The position numbers were made by a program, and so were the translations under genes. A DNA stretch of 48,145 nt from Rhodanobacter sp. UBA5168 (GTDB lineage: Bacteria > Pseudomonadota > Gammaproteobacteria > Xanthomonadales > Rhodanobacteraceae). The notes under the pieces were generated by a model. It did no database searches, was not told where the DNA came from, and saw only the letters and a list, made by a program, of their open reading frames with translations. The stretch lies in the NCBI GenBank assembly GCA_002413455.1, contig DHXA01000131.1:1-48145 (forward strand), written 5' to 3'. Position 1 is the stretch's first letter. The number at the start of each line of letters is the position of its first letter. Positions 25,722 to 34,481 of this stretch are shown here, piece after piece.

Positions 25722-26393
25722 TCAGATGTATTCGAGTCCCTTGCGGGCCAGTCGTTCGCGCATGGCGTAAATATCCAGCCCCAGTTCGCCGCGGGCGAGG
25801 CGTTCGCGCACGGCCGCCTCGCGAGCCTGGCGCGCTTGCGCACGGGCCAGCACCTCCGCAGCCACCTCGCGCCGAACCACGCAGATGCCGTCGTCGTCCG
25901 CCACGACCACGTCACCGGCACGAACCAGAACATTCCCGCAGACGATGGGCTGGTTGACCGAGCCCAGCGTTTCCTTGACGGTGCCCTGGGCGCTGATGGC
26001 CCTGGACCAGACCGGAAACTGCATCTCCCTGAGATCGCGCACGTCCCGCACACCGGCATCGATGACGAGGCCCTTGCAGCCATGCGCGACGGCCGACGTG
26101 GCGAGCAAATCGCCGAAATAGCCGTCGACGCAGGGACTGGTCGGAGTGACCACCAGGATGTCTCCCTCGCGCAGCTGCTCGATGGCGACGTGCAGCATCC
26201 AGTTGTCGCCGGGCGGCACCGCTACGGTCAATGCCGTTCCGCCGAGACACGTGCCGGCCTGGATCGGTCGCAGGTGACTGGCGAGCAGTCCCGTGCGCCC
26301 CTGCGCCTCATGCACCGTGGCCACGCCGAGCTGGCCCAGCGCGGTCACGACGGACTGCTCAACCCTTTCGACTTTGGTATTGACTGCCGGCAT
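25722..26393 (-). CDS. galC: 4-carboxy-4-hydroxy-2-oxoadipate aldolase / oxaloacetate decarboxylase (RraA fold)
   Basis: 223 residues, the normal length for class II pyruvate aldolases of the HMG/CHA type. [20 protein letters not shown] and [20 protein letters not shown] carry the conserved Arg-Asp pair of the metal site (GVRD), and [16 protein letters not shown] is the usual final strand. A long helical tail (residues 180-223) is typical of CHA aldolases and absent from RraA itself. The reaction is CHA to pyruvate plus oxaloacetate, and decarboxylation of oxaloacetate to pyruvate. It is the first gene of the cluster that ends in galB, divergent from the tandem-HTH LysR regulator. GGGGGT precedes the ATG at 26393. 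Confidence 0.85.
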   Translation of the reverse strand: MPAVNTKVERVEQSVVTALGQLGVATVHEAQGRTGLLASHLRPIQAGTCLGGTALTVAVPPGDNWMLHVAIEQLREGDILVVTPTSPCVDGYFGDLLATSAVAHGCKGLVIDAGVRDVRDLREMQFPVWSRAISAQGTVKETLGSVNQPIVCGNVLVRAGDVVVADDDGICVVRREVAAEVLARAQARQAREAAVRERLARGELGLDIYAMRERLARKGLEYI

Positions 26394-26497
26394 GCCGGAA
26401 CCCCCAGGTTCGAATGACGGACGAAATGTGCGCGTTGCATGGCAGGTTGCCAAATTCGATTTATGATATGCCTATAAGTAATGGCTATTGATTGCGC
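26394..26497. promoter_or_regulatory. Divergent promoter region for the aromatic cluster and its LysR regulator
   Basis: In this 104-base gap the 40 bases next to the LysR start are unusually AT-rich. They contain the imperfect direct repeats ATGCCTAT (26468) and ATGGCTAT (26481), 13 bases apart, and several TATAAT-like hexamers. This is where a LysR-type regulator and both promoters must act. The exact operator cannot be assigned. Confidence 0.4.
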
Positions 26498-27733
26498 ATG
26501 AACGAGATATTTTCGCTGAACCTGCGGCACCTGGGAGCGCTGACTGTCATCGGCCGGGCCGGCAGCATGAGCGCGGCTGCGCAGGAGGTGAACCTCTCGC
26601 AGCCGGCGCTCGCCCAGGCGATCGGCAAGATCGAACGGTTGCTGGGCGAACGCCTGTTCGATCGGCATCCCGGCGGCATGGCACCGAGTGCGGCGGGACG
26701 CATCATGCTGATGCGCGTCGAACGTGCGCTGCGCTACCTCCTGCATGGCGTTCGCCTGCTTCGCCGCTCCGCCCGGATGGCGCCGGGCAAGCATCTCGAA
26801 CGACGCGTCACCATGGCGCAACTGCGTGCGCTCATCGCGGTGGAAAGTACCAGCAGCTATGCGTTGGCCGCGGAGAGGGCGGGCCTGTCGCAGCCCGCGG
26901 TTCATCGCGCGGTGCGCGATCTGCAGGAGTTGCTTGGCGTGGCGCTGCTGGTGCGGGTGGGGCGGGCGGTTCGTCCCACCGAGGCCGCGAGCCGGTTCGT
27001 GCGGTTTGCGCGGTTGATGCTGTCCGAACTGCGCGCAGGCATGGACGAGATCGGAGCGCTGGGCAGCGGCGACAGTGGTCGCATCACGGTGGGCACCCTG
27101 CCGCTGGCGCGGGCGATTTTCCTGCCGGAACTCCTTGCGCGATTCACGGCAGCTCATTCGGCAGCCTCGGTGGAAGTGGTCGAGGCGCCGTATGGTGAGC
27201 TGCTCGCCACGCTGCGCCAGGGCGATATCGACCTGCTCATCGGCACCCAGCGCGATCCCCTTCCCACCAACGACGTGACGCAGGAGGGTCTGTTCGACGA
27301 TGACCCGGTCATCGTGGGGCGTGCAGCACATCCGCTGCGCGGCAAGAAGAAGCTTTTGCTATCCGACCTGCTGCGGTTTCCCTGGGTCATCCCATCGCCA
27401 AGCGTGCCCATGCGCGGCAACTGGGAGCGCATGTTCCGCGATCAGGGTATCGAGCCGCCCCGGTTGCGCATCGAATGCGGCTCCGTCCTGATCATGCGCG
27501 GGCTCATGCTGCAGGGCGACTGGCTGACCCTGATGTCACGCGATCAATTCATGTTCGAGCGCGATGTGGGGGCGCTGGCCGAACTCGGCGAGCCGGGTCC
27601 GGCCCTGCGCAGGCGCATAGCGATGACCCGTCGGAGCGACTGGCGTCCCACGCCGCTGCAGGCGCACTTCGTCGAGTTGGCGCGTGTGCTGGCGAAGGAG
27701 CGCGATCAGCACGCGCCATCCCGCCGGAGGTAG
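26498..27733 (+). CDS. LysR-type regulator with two tandem HTH domains
   Basis: 411 residues, about 110 longer than a normal LysR protein. A first complete LysR HTH spans about 10-68 (LGALTVIGRAGSMSAAAQEV, then NLSQPALAQAIGKIERLLGE, RLFDRHPGGMAPSAAG). A second HTH follows at about 106-165 (MAQLRALIAVESTSSYALAA, then GLSQPAVHRAVRDLQELLGV, RPTEAASRF). A single effector domain follows (GRITVGTLPLARAIFLPELL and onward). Both HTHs keep the SQPA recognition motif. It is divergent from the CHA aldolase/galB cluster and most likely controls it in response to an aromatic acid. A TTG at 26492 is also possible. Confidence 0.9.
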   Translation: MNEIFSLNLRHLGALTVIGRAGSMSAAAQEVNLSQPALAQAIGKIERLLGERLFDRHPGGMAPSAAGRIMLMRVERALRYLLHGVRLLRRSARMAPGKHLERRVTMAQLRALIAVESTSSYALAAERAGLSQPAVHRAVRDLQELLGVALLVRVGRAVRPTEAASRFVRFARLMLSELRAGMDEIGALGSGDSGRITVGTLPLARAIFLPELLARFTAAHSAASVEVVEAPYGELLATLRQGDIDLLIGTQRDPLPTNDVTQEGLFDDDPVIVGRAAHPLRGKKKLLLSDLLRFPWVIPSPSVPMRGNWERMFRDQGIEPPRLRIECGSVLIMRGLMLQGDWLTLMSRDQFMFERDVGALAELGEPGPALRRRIAMTRRSDWRPTPLQAHFVELARVLAKERDQHAPSRRR

Positions 27734-27839
27734 ATGTTCGTTCACGAGCATTCTCCGTTGGACGTCATTCCCTGCGGCACTCCATGACGTGGTTATCGCA
27801 CTGCGCCTGGTGCATCACCGTCCGCATGCAGCGATCGGC

Positions 27840-28706
27840 TCATCGGGACGACCTTGCGACTTGCGAAGGGCTCACTCCCAGCACGCGGCGCATGCAGCGG
27901 GCCATGTGGCTGGGATGGGCAAAGCCTGCCTCCAGCGCAATGTCGGTCAGGCTGCCGGTTCCTTCCAGCAAGCGCGTCCGTGCGCGCTCCACGCGTCGCT
28001 CGAGGACGAAGCGATGGGCCGGCATGCCCACAGCTTGCCGGAACAGTGGCTTGAAATGGGACAGGCTGAAGCCCGCCACGCCCGCAAGCTCGGCAAGCGT
28101 GAGGTCCTGGTCGAGATTAGCCTCGATGTATTCGAGTACGTGGCGCAGCCGCCATGCGGGCAGCGCGCGGCCGGTGGGCGAGGCCGCCTTGCGCGATTGC
28201 AGGGCGAGCAGGCGTGCGGCCAGCGCGGAAGCGAGGCTGTCCGCGAACAGCCGGCCACCCGGATAAGCGTCGTGATCTTCGGCTTGCATCATCCAGCCGA
28301 TGCGCTCGACCTGGGGATCGCGTATGTGGATCGAGGATGCGAGTCCCGCATGCTGCGATCCCAGGCCCATGGCGTCGGCGGTGTCCCGCAGGAGCGAGGG
28401 GGTCAGCCGCAGCAGCAGCGATCGCGCCGGGCGGAACAGGGTCCAGCGCGTACTGGCACCGGCCGGCACGACGCAAAACTGGCCGTGGAGCCGAACCCCG
28501 TGCCGCTCATGATTGCCCATGCGGTAGGAGACCGGCACCGGATCGCCGAGATGCAGGCAGAGCACGTGGCGGTCGTCCACCGGCGAATCGAACCGGCCGA
28601 AGGGAACCGGCGAGGTGAGCACGTCGAGCAGCGGCATGCGATCCGGGCCGATGCCCGAAAGCAGCGGGGTCGGAGGGGCGGGATAGCAGGCGGGGCGGTC
28701 GCTCAT
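27840..28706 (-). CDS. AraC-family transcriptional regulator
   Basis: 288 residues. The C-terminal HTH_18 pair is clear: DLTLAELAGVAGFSLSHFKP for the first HTH, then SLTDIALEAGFAHPSHMARC and FRQAVGMPAHRFVLERRVER. The N-terminal half (HVLCLHLGDPVPVSYRMG, RLHGQFCVVPAGASTRW) is a cupin-like sensing domain. It is divergent from a Tat-exported alpha/beta hydrolase and probably controls it. GAGG about 8 bases before the ATG at 28706 fixes the start. Inducer unknown. Confidence 0.9.
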   Translation of the reverse strand: MSDRPACYPAPPTPLLSGIGPDRMPLLDVLTSPVPFGRFDSPVDDRHVLCLHLGDPVPVSYRMGNHERHGVRLHGQFCVVPAGASTRWTLFRPARSLLLRLTPSLLRDTADAMGLGSQHAGLASSIHIRDPQVERIGWMMQAEDHDAYPGGRLFADSLASALAARLLALQSRKAASPTGRALPAWRLRHVLEYIEANLDQDLTLAELAGVAGFSLSHFKPLFRQAVGMPAHRFVLERRVERARTRLLEGTGSLTDIALEAGFAHPSHMARCMRRVLGVSPSQVARSSR

Positions 28707-28854
28707 CGGCTGATCCTCGCTACGTCGCCCGGTTCTGCACAAGTGCCGAAAATCATCCTTCCGTGCCCGACAGCGGCCGTTTGTGCGCGCGTGCCCGCGA
28801 TGAAAGCGCCAGCATCTCCTGTGTGCAGAAGCACTCATGGGCAGGGAGATCGGA

Positions 28855-29832
28855 ATGAAGCGCAGGCAGTTCCTGCAGTGGACCGGCGCGGCGTTCGCCG
28901 GTGGTATCGCCGGCGTGTGCATGGCCGGGGATATCGGTCGCATCGCGGCGGGGGCGGTTCCGTCGCATGCCACCGATGCGGCGGCGTTTCGCGCGGCCCG
29001 ACGTTTCGCCGATCTGCCGTTCGGCAAGATCGCCTACGTCGAGCGCGGCACGGGTGACGCCGCGTTGTTCCTGCACGGCGCTCCGCTGAACGGCTTTCAA
29101 TGGCGTGGCGCGATCGATCGACTGTCGGCCTGCCGGCGCTGCATCGCTCCCGATTTCATGGGCCTCGGATACTCGCAGATCCCCGCGCGGCAATCGCTCG
29201 CGGCCGGTGCCCAGGCCACGATGCTCGCGGCGTTGCTCGATGCACTGGCGATCCGCCAGGTCGACATCATCGCCAGCGACAGCGGTGGCGCGGTGGCCCA
29301 GCTGTTCGTGGTCCGCCATCCCGAACGTGTGCGGACCCTGCTCCTGACGGACTGCGACGTCGAGCCGGACAGCCCGCCGGCCAAGGTCAAGCCGGCGATC
29401 GAGATGGCACGAGCCGGAACACTCGCGGATGCCACGGCCAAGTGGCTCGTCGACAAGGCGCTGGCGCGCGCGACGTTCGGCGCGGCGGTCTACCGCGATC
29501 CCGCCGGTTTTGCGGACGAGACCATCGAGTACTACGTCGCGCCGCTGGTGAGTTCGCCGTTGCGCCGCGCGCAATACCACGCCTTCCATGTCGCGCTGGA
29601 GCCCGATCCGCTGGCGGGCATCGAGGCGGCGCTCAAGCGCAGCCCGGTGCCGGTGCGGATCGTCTGGGGCGCAAGCGACGATATTTTCGCGCCAGCGGAT
29701 GCCGATTATCTGGACCGGACGTTTCCACAGTCGCGGGGCGTTCGCCGCGTACCCGGTGCGAAGTTGTTCTTTCCGGAGGAGTTCCCCGACATCATTGCCG
29801 AAGAGGCGCGGCGGTTGTGGCGCATCGGCTGA
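28855..29832 (+). CDS. Tat-exported alpha/beta hydrolase lacking the usual catalytic histidine
   Basis: 325 residues. The N-terminus MKRRQFLQWTGAAFAGGIAG is a twin-arginine signal, so the folded protein is exported. The hydrolase core has the oxyanion HGAP loop (ALFLHGAPLNGFQW), a nucleophile elbow SDSGG (Ser143) and an acid in WGASDDIFAP (Asp275 or 276). At the position where relatives have the catalytic His (GxxHF) the sequence is GAKLFFPEEFPD, with Leu304. Either another histidine serves or the activity differs. GGGAG lies just before the ATG at 28855; the ATG at 28837 is less likely. It is divergent from the AraC gene; the substrate is unknown. Confidence 0.85.
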   Translation: MKRRQFLQWTGAAFAGGIAGVCMAGDIGRIAAGAVPSHATDAAAFRAARRFADLPFGKIAYVERGTGDAALFLHGAPLNGFQWRGAIDRLSACRRCIAPDFMGLGYSQIPARQSLAAGAQATMLAALLDALAIRQVDIIASDSGGAVAQLFVVRHPERVRTLLLTDCDVEPDSPPAKVKPAIEMARAGTLADATAKWLVDKALARATFGAAVYRDPAGFADETIEYYVAPLVSSPLRRAQYHAFHVALEPDPLAGIEAALKRSPVPVRIVWGASDDIFAPADADYLDRTFPQSRGVRRVPGAKLFFPEEFPDIIAEEARRLWRIG

Positions 29833-29909
29833 TGGACCTGTTCTCCACCTCTCCCCGTGCGGCGATAACCCGCCCCTCGTCTTGTCGATTCCGATGGAGT
29901 ACGCGTCCC

Positions 29910-30908
29910 GTGCGATCAGTCATCCTGTTGTCCGCGTTGATTCTCAGCCTGTGTCTGGGCCAACCCGCTGCTGTGGCGCAGTCTCGTCATGGGCCCAGCG
30001 AACTCGACCATATCCTGCTGTGGGGTCGCGACATCGATCAGGTCAGCGCGGTCATGGCGGTCAAGCTTGGCTTCCAGGTCCGGCCCGGACGCAATCCCGC
30101 TGGCGTGGCCAATCGCTATGTGCGGATGTCCGATGGCAGCTATCTCGAACTGGAAGGCATCACCCGGCCAGATGCGGAGATGGATCCGGGCATGCAGGCG
30201 GACCAGGCGGTGCTGCATGGCGGTCCGGGTTCGCGGACATTCGGGCTGCGTTCCACGGATCTCGACGCCATGCGCGCGTTCGTGCAACAACGCGGTCTTC
30301 AGCCAACGGCCGTCTTTTCCGCGTCGCCCAACGATCCGGACGGCGACGGCCCGTCCGCGCCGCCGCGCTGGCGGCTCTTCGCGTTCGATCGCCAGCCGTT
30401 GTCGAGCAACTTGTTCTTCATCGACTACGCCGCACTCGGCATGACGGCCATGCGAGTCGCGGACGATCGCGCAGCGCGCGAACAACCCAACACGGCGCGC
30501 GAGCTGTCTGCGGTGTGGCTGCTCTCGTCGGATGCTGATGCGGATCGCAGGCAATTCGAACGCATGGGCTTCGCGGGCGCGAGGCCGGTTCGCATGGCGC
30601 AGATAGCGGCCCACGGCTATGCGGTGACGGCGGGGCGCAAGCGGGTTCTCGTGCTGCAGCCAGACGGCGCAGGAATCGCCGCCGACGCCCTGCGCAAGGG
30701 TGGGCCGCAGGTGCTTGGGGTCAGCGTCGGGGTGACGGATCTTGGCCGGGCAAAACGGCAGCTCGAACGTGGCTATGAAAAAGCACTGGCGGGCTACCGC
30801 GGCGTGCTGGGCGATTCCTTTCTGGCACCGACGCAGGACGACCTCGGGCTGCTGATCGAATTCCATGCCATGCCCGGGCCTGCCGCATCCACCGGGGTCC
30901 GCGATTAG
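29910..30908 (+). CDS. Secreted VOC / glyoxalase-like domain protein
   Basis: 332 residues, starting at a GTG with GGAG 10 bases before. A signal peptide (LLSALILSLCLGQPAAVAQ) is followed by a glyoxalase-like domain: ELDHILLWGRDIDQVSAVMA, KLGFQVRPGRNPAG, GSYLELEGI and SSNLFFIDYA. A second, weaker repeat follows (VSVGVTDLGRAKRQLERGY, DDLGLLIEFH). Such proteins bind a metal or small molecule; the reaction is unknown. It follows the exported hydrolase by 77 bases on the same strand, so the two may act on a common extracytoplasmic substrate. Confidence 0.82.
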   Translation: MRSVILLSALILSLCLGQPAAVAQSRHGPSELDHILLWGRDIDQVSAVMAVKLGFQVRPGRNPAGVANRYVRMSDGSYLELEGITRPDAEMDPGMQADQAVLHGGPGSRTFGLRSTDLDAMRAFVQQRGLQPTAVFSASPNDPDGDGPSAPPRWRLFAFDRQPLSSNLFFIDYAALGMTAMRVADDRAAREQPNTARELSAVWLLSSDADADRRQFERMGFAGARPVRMAQIAAHGYAVTAGRKRVLVLQPDGAGIAADALRKGGPQVLGVSVGVTDLGRAKRQLERGYEKALAGYRGVLGDSFLAPTQDDLGLLIEFHAMPGPAASTGVRD

Positions 30909-31441
30909 CGCAAACGATCGAGGTCGCGATTCGGGTCTCTGGCTGCTCAGGCACGCTGGCAATCGCCCGGGTATCTGCGTCCGCTTTGCCGTTGCGCGAT
31001 ACCCCGACCATGAGGCGGCTCCTGCTTCTTTGCTTCCTGTTTCTTGCAACGCCAGCATCACCGAGATCCGAATCGAAGCGGACGGCCGTTTCAGGACCAT
31101 TGCCGTCGGCGATGCCGGACATCTGCCGCCGGGCATGCTGACCGGGGCGACCGGTGACAGCGATCGGAGTCTGGCGATCCCGCGGTTGCCGGTTGGCTGG
31201 CGACCCGGTCGGCAGCTGGCGCGGGCGGCACAGGCGGATCAGCCGCCGTTGCCCGATCCATTCCGGCGGGGGGCGGTTCTCCCGCAGGCGAATTTATCGC
31301 GCCGATGCGGCAACATATCCCGAGGGGTCGACTGAAAACCGGAACGGCGAAACGAATGCGGGTGCGGCATCGCTCGGCGTCATTCCGTGGCAGCGAATCT
31401 TTCTCGGCGCGACTTGCGCCTTTCACATCAGGGGATATGCA
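30909..31441. other. Gap of 533 bases with no confident gene
   Basis: A plus-strand ATG near 31010 opens MRRLLLLCFLFLATPAS, which looks like a signal peptide, but the frame closes after 43 codons. An overlapping frame continues with ASITEIRIEADGRFRTIAVG and about 80 more residues to 31335. This could be a frameshifted small secreted protein or simply chance. No similarity is recognised. A promoter for the next gene should lie near its 3' end. Confidence 0.35.
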
Positions 31442-32437
31442 ATGGCCAATACGGTGTACCAGAGTGATATCGATGCGTTGGCTGGCCTGAAGGCCAACAG
31501 TTTCCAGCCCATCGACCGTACCGGTCTCGGCGACGACGCCATTGCGGCGGACCTGAGCCTCGCTGCCCAGATCGCCGCCTTCCTCTGCAACAAGGAGCGG
31601 TTCGAAGAGCAGTTGCGCTACGTATCCGAGGCGATGTGGAAGCGCTACGTGACGCTCGATATCAATGAGCGCAACAAGTTCACCCGCACAATATCGCTGG
31701 TCGCCGAGCCTTTCGGTTTCCGCGTGTCGACGCGGCTCGCGCCTGATCCGAACCGCGGCGTGGCGATGCAGCTCAAGCTGGTCGCCGGCGATCCGGAACT
31801 GGGCTACATGCTGCGCAATGGACTGTTCTGGAAGGACTCCATGCACAACCGCCACGGCGAATACACGCATTCGATCCAGTGGCTGACCATCGCCAACAAG
31901 TTCGGCCGGCGCGCGCGCGATTTGTACTCGCGCCTCGGCAACTACCGGGCGACCACGCTCGACAGGCAGAGCGTCTATCTCTGGCAGTGGCTGGCCGACT
32001 GTTTCCCCAGCGACATGCGCACGGCGGCGGATGCCACGAAGTTGAAGAACGGCGAAACCCTCGAATCACAGAGTTACCGTTCGCCGCAGGTGATCACCGA
32101 TTACCTGGTACGCCAGATGACGGGGCCGGTGAAGGGCCACTTCATTTCGGGCTTCCTGCACATGCGCTACAACAAACGGAAATGGCTGTCTGCGGACACG
32201 CATGACAAGGTGGGCGAGAAGCTCAAGATGAAGAAGCTCGCCGGCGACGCGATCGGCAACGCCGATGCGAAGAAGCTGGCGGGGCAGTGGAGCAACAGCA
32301 CGCGGCCGGGAGCCACCGGGCAGGCGCGCTGGGTGCGCGACGCGGCTCACGATCTGCTGGCAGTGGCGGCACGCACGGTGAAGTCGTACGACAAGACCTA
32401 CCACGGGCTGAAGGGCAAACTCTACGAGGGCTCGTGA
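31442..32437 (+). CDS. Uncharacterised protein (possible LirA/MavJ effector-like family)
   Basis: 331 residues, soluble, no signal peptide or TM helix. The middle carries the compact motif HGEYTHSIQWLTIANKFG, with two histidines and a glutamate that could be catalytic. LESQSYRSPQVITDYL and GHFISGFLHMRYNKRKWLS follow, and the C-terminus is lysine-rich. I have a weak recollection that this pattern occurs in the LirA/MavJ effector family and its free-living relatives; treat it as a lead only. AGGGGATATGCA precedes the ATG. It converges on the SLOG-like gene with only 69 bases between stops, at the edge of the TIR/SLOG island. Confidence 0.6.
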   Translation: MANTVYQSDIDALAGLKANSFQPIDRTGLGDDAIAADLSLAAQIAAFLCNKERFEEQLRYVSEAMWKRYVTLDINERNKFTRTISLVAEPFGFRVSTRLAPDPNRGVAMQLKLVAGDPELGYMLRNGLFWKDSMHNRHGEYTHSIQWLTIANKFGRRARDLYSRLGNYRATTLDRQSVYLWQWLADCFPSDMRTAADATKLKNGETLESQSYRSPQVITDYLVRQMTGPVKGHFISGFLHMRYNKRKWLSADTHDKVGEKLKMKKLAGDAIGNADAKKLAGQWSNSTRPGATGQARWVRDAAHDLLAVAARTVKSYDKTYHGLKGKLYEGS

Positions 32438-32506
32438 GGAAACGAGGGACGGGGGTTCTTCCGTGCGGGCGGGTCGCCGCTCCACCATGGCGCCTTGTTC
32501 GTCCTT

Positions 32507-34186
32507 TTACAGCTTGCTGTGCTCCACCTGCCGTTCGCGCTGCATCAGGGTCCACTCGGCGTGTTCCGTCAATGCCGCATCGCCGAGCGAAAGCAGGATC
32601 TCGCGCTGGCGGACCGGATCCTGCGTGCGGTCCAGCGCAGCGCGTGCGCTGGCGAAGATGCGCTGCATGAAGCGGTATTGGCGGATCAGCTCCTTGTCGG
32701 CCTTGCGATAGGCGTAGGCCTCGCGCACGGCGGCAATGATCGAGAGCACAGCCATGATCATCACCAGGAAGATCTTGGTGTCCGTCGACAGCACGAGCGC
32801 AAACGCGGCGAGAAACACGCTGATCGCCACGCCGCCCCACAGGCTGATTCTTCCGATCGTTTCGGTGACGTGGTGCAGCCCGGTGCGCTCGACGATCTTG
32901 CACTCGTAGTAATGCAGCTGTCCGGATTTTCCGGATTCGCCCACCCATTCGGCGATGGCATCGGCCAGCGCCGCGGGTGCGATCGGTGCCGGACGGGTCG
33001 ACGGATACAGGCTGGCGGCGCGCATGACGTTGCGGATCCAGCCCAGTTCGATGTTCTGCTTCTGCAGGAAATTGTCATGGGCGAATTCATGGTGGGCGTT
33101 TGCCGAGATGCCTGCCCGCCGCCAGTACGACTGTATGCGCAGGCCCTCCGCCAGTGCGCGGTAGTCCAGATATTTGCGGTGCCAGCCGCGATGGCGGGCA
33201 AGCACCGCCACCGCGCCGCCGCCGGCGAACAACAGCAGGAACAGGTAGATCAGATAGTCCTGCGCGGGCAGGTGCGCATAGAAGGTGAAAGCGATTCCCA
33301 TCAGTGCGGCAAGGGTGTAGGTCAGGCGCATCGCCAGCAGCACGCGTTTCTGAAAGTGCATGGCCAGCCAGTCCGCCGCATGAAAGGTTTGATCGATGGT
33401 GGTGGTGACGCTCGAGGGATTGCCATGCGGCGCGGCTTCGATCTGGGCGGCGTAGCTGTCGCATTCGGCATTGAACTCGGCCATCCGCGCGAACATCAGA
33501 TGGAATTCCGCAGGCATGTCGCCGGTGGACAGGGCGTCGGCGCTGCGCCAGCCCGCCTGCAGCGGCGCCAGTCCCGCGGCCGGAGCGCCGTCGGAGCGGG
33601 AGCGCGAACAGACGATGTGGTACAGCAGGCTTTCGTCGCCGCCGCCAAGTACATGGCGCGTGTCACGACGGCGATCGATCAGGCCGGGCAACACGCCGGT
33701 GAGGTGATAGTTCACGATCTGCGCGGTGCCGCCGAGCCGGCCCGACGCCTTGCCGTCCCAGATCGCCAGCAGGATGTGGCAGTGGCTGGCGATGTAAACG
33801 CCGGCCTTGGCGTATTGGCGATCGCGCGCCATGCCCCGTGATCCGATCGCATGGATCGGCTGATCCATCAGCTTGGGCAGCAGCACGATTTCGGCCTGGC
33901 TGCACAGCGTGTCGAAGCTGGCGCGCACCGCGGGGTCGGCAAAGTCGTCCACATACATCTCCCGTGGCAGCGGTAACGGCGCCATCAGGCGCGCACCCTG
34001 GGCGAGTGCTTCCTGCGCGACCAACTGGTCGCCGCCTTCGGCCAGCGCCGACAGCACCACCAGTGGCAGTTCGGGAAAATCGCGGCGCAGTTGCGCAAAA
34101 AACTCCCGCACGCGTTGCCGGATCGGTTCGATCTCGCGCGCGGGAATATTTCGATGGCTGGTGACACCGACAACCAGAGGCGTCAT
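32507..34186 (-). CDS. SLOG-like nucleotide-sensor protein with four TM helices (SLATT-like C-terminus)
   Basis: 559 residues. The N-terminal 160 residues form a Rossmann-like domain: LVVGVTSHRNI, LVVLSALAEGGDQLVAQEAL (41-60) and LLAIWDGKASGRLGGTAQIV (139-158). These resemble SLOG domains that bind NAD- or nucleotide-derived ligands. Two TM pairs follow at about 284-330 and 446-488, with a soluble insert between. The C-terminal pair plus the helical tail (AYAYRKADKELIRQYRFM) resembles the SLATT 2TM effector module of nucleotide-activated conflict systems. Activation would perforate or perturb the membrane. It lies downstream of a TIR protein on the same strand, and TIR domains make nucleotide signals from NAD. 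The link is inferred. Confidence 0.7.
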   Translation of the reverse strand: MTPLVVGVTSHRNIPAREIEPIRQRVREFFAQLRRDFPELPLVVLSALAEGGDQLVAQEALAQGARLMAPLPLPREMYVDDFADPAVRASFDTLCSQAEIVLLPKLMDQPIHAIGSRGMARDRQYAKAGVYIASHCHILLAIWDGKASGRLGGTAQIVNYHLTGVLPGLIDRRRDTRHVLGGGDESLLYHIVCSRSRSDGAPAAGLAPLQAGWRSADALSTGDMPAEFHLMFARMAEFNAECDSYAAQIEAAPHGNPSSVTTTIDQTFHAADWLAMHFQKRVLLAMRLTYTLAALMGIAFTFYAHLPAQDYLIYLFLLLFAGGGAVAVLARHRGWHRKYLDYRALAEGLRIQSYWRRAGISANAHHEFAHDNFLQKQNIELGWIRNVMRAASLYPSTRPAPIAPAALADAIAEWVGESGKSGQLHYYECKIVERTGLHHVTETIGRISLWGGVAISVFLAAFALVLSTDTKIFLVMIMAVLSIIAAVREAYAYRKADKELIRQYRFMQRIFASARAALDRTQDPVRQREILLSLGDAALTEHAEWTLMQRERQVEHSKL

Positions 34187-34334
34187 GGCGGCTTCCGGAC
34201 GATGGGGGATACCACGGTGAGCCACGCAAGACCGTGCGGCCGCATGGCCGGCCACAGGCGTTGCCGCCTGCCGTTCCATGCAACCGGCCTGGTCTGCTGC
34301 CTGACCGGCGGTGATGACGCTGCGCTGGCGTGTC

Positions 34335-34481
34335 CTAGCTGGGTTTGATCCTCGGCTTCGTGGTGGTCCGCGGTGCAGGTGCCGGCGGCTCGAAATCCGG
34401 CACTGGCTGCCGCGCGGAGTCGTTGCTCTCTTCCTCCCCGGTATCCGGGGCGTCCTGGTCTTCATTGCCGGTCATTGACAT
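34335..34481 (-). CDS. Small acidic, proline-rich protein (48 residues)
   Basis: AGGAG sits 6 bases before the ATG at 34481, which supports translation. The product is disordered-looking: NEDQDAPDTGEEESNDSARQ in the first half, then proline-rich PVPDFEPPAPAPRTTTKP. It has no hydrophobic segment. It lies between the TIR-TPR gene and the SLOG-like gene on the same strand, with 186 and 148 bases either side. It might be a regulator of either neighbour, but no function can be claimed. Confidence 0.55.
   Translation of the reverse strand: MSMTGNEDQDAPDTGEEESNDSARQPVPDFEPPAPAPRTTTKPRIKPS

Noticed and set aside
24794..26083. Upstream extension of the decarboxylase-like frame, giving 726 codons
   Set aside because: It reads through the amidohydrolase and aldolase genes in another frame; only the part from 24793 down has family sequence, and the ATGA overlap marks the real start.
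31010..31335. Possible small secreted protein with a frameshift
   Set aside because: The signal-like MRRLLLLCFLFLAT and the following ASITEIRIEAD frame do not join without a frameshift, and neither half has a recognised relative. Kept only as a note on the gap.
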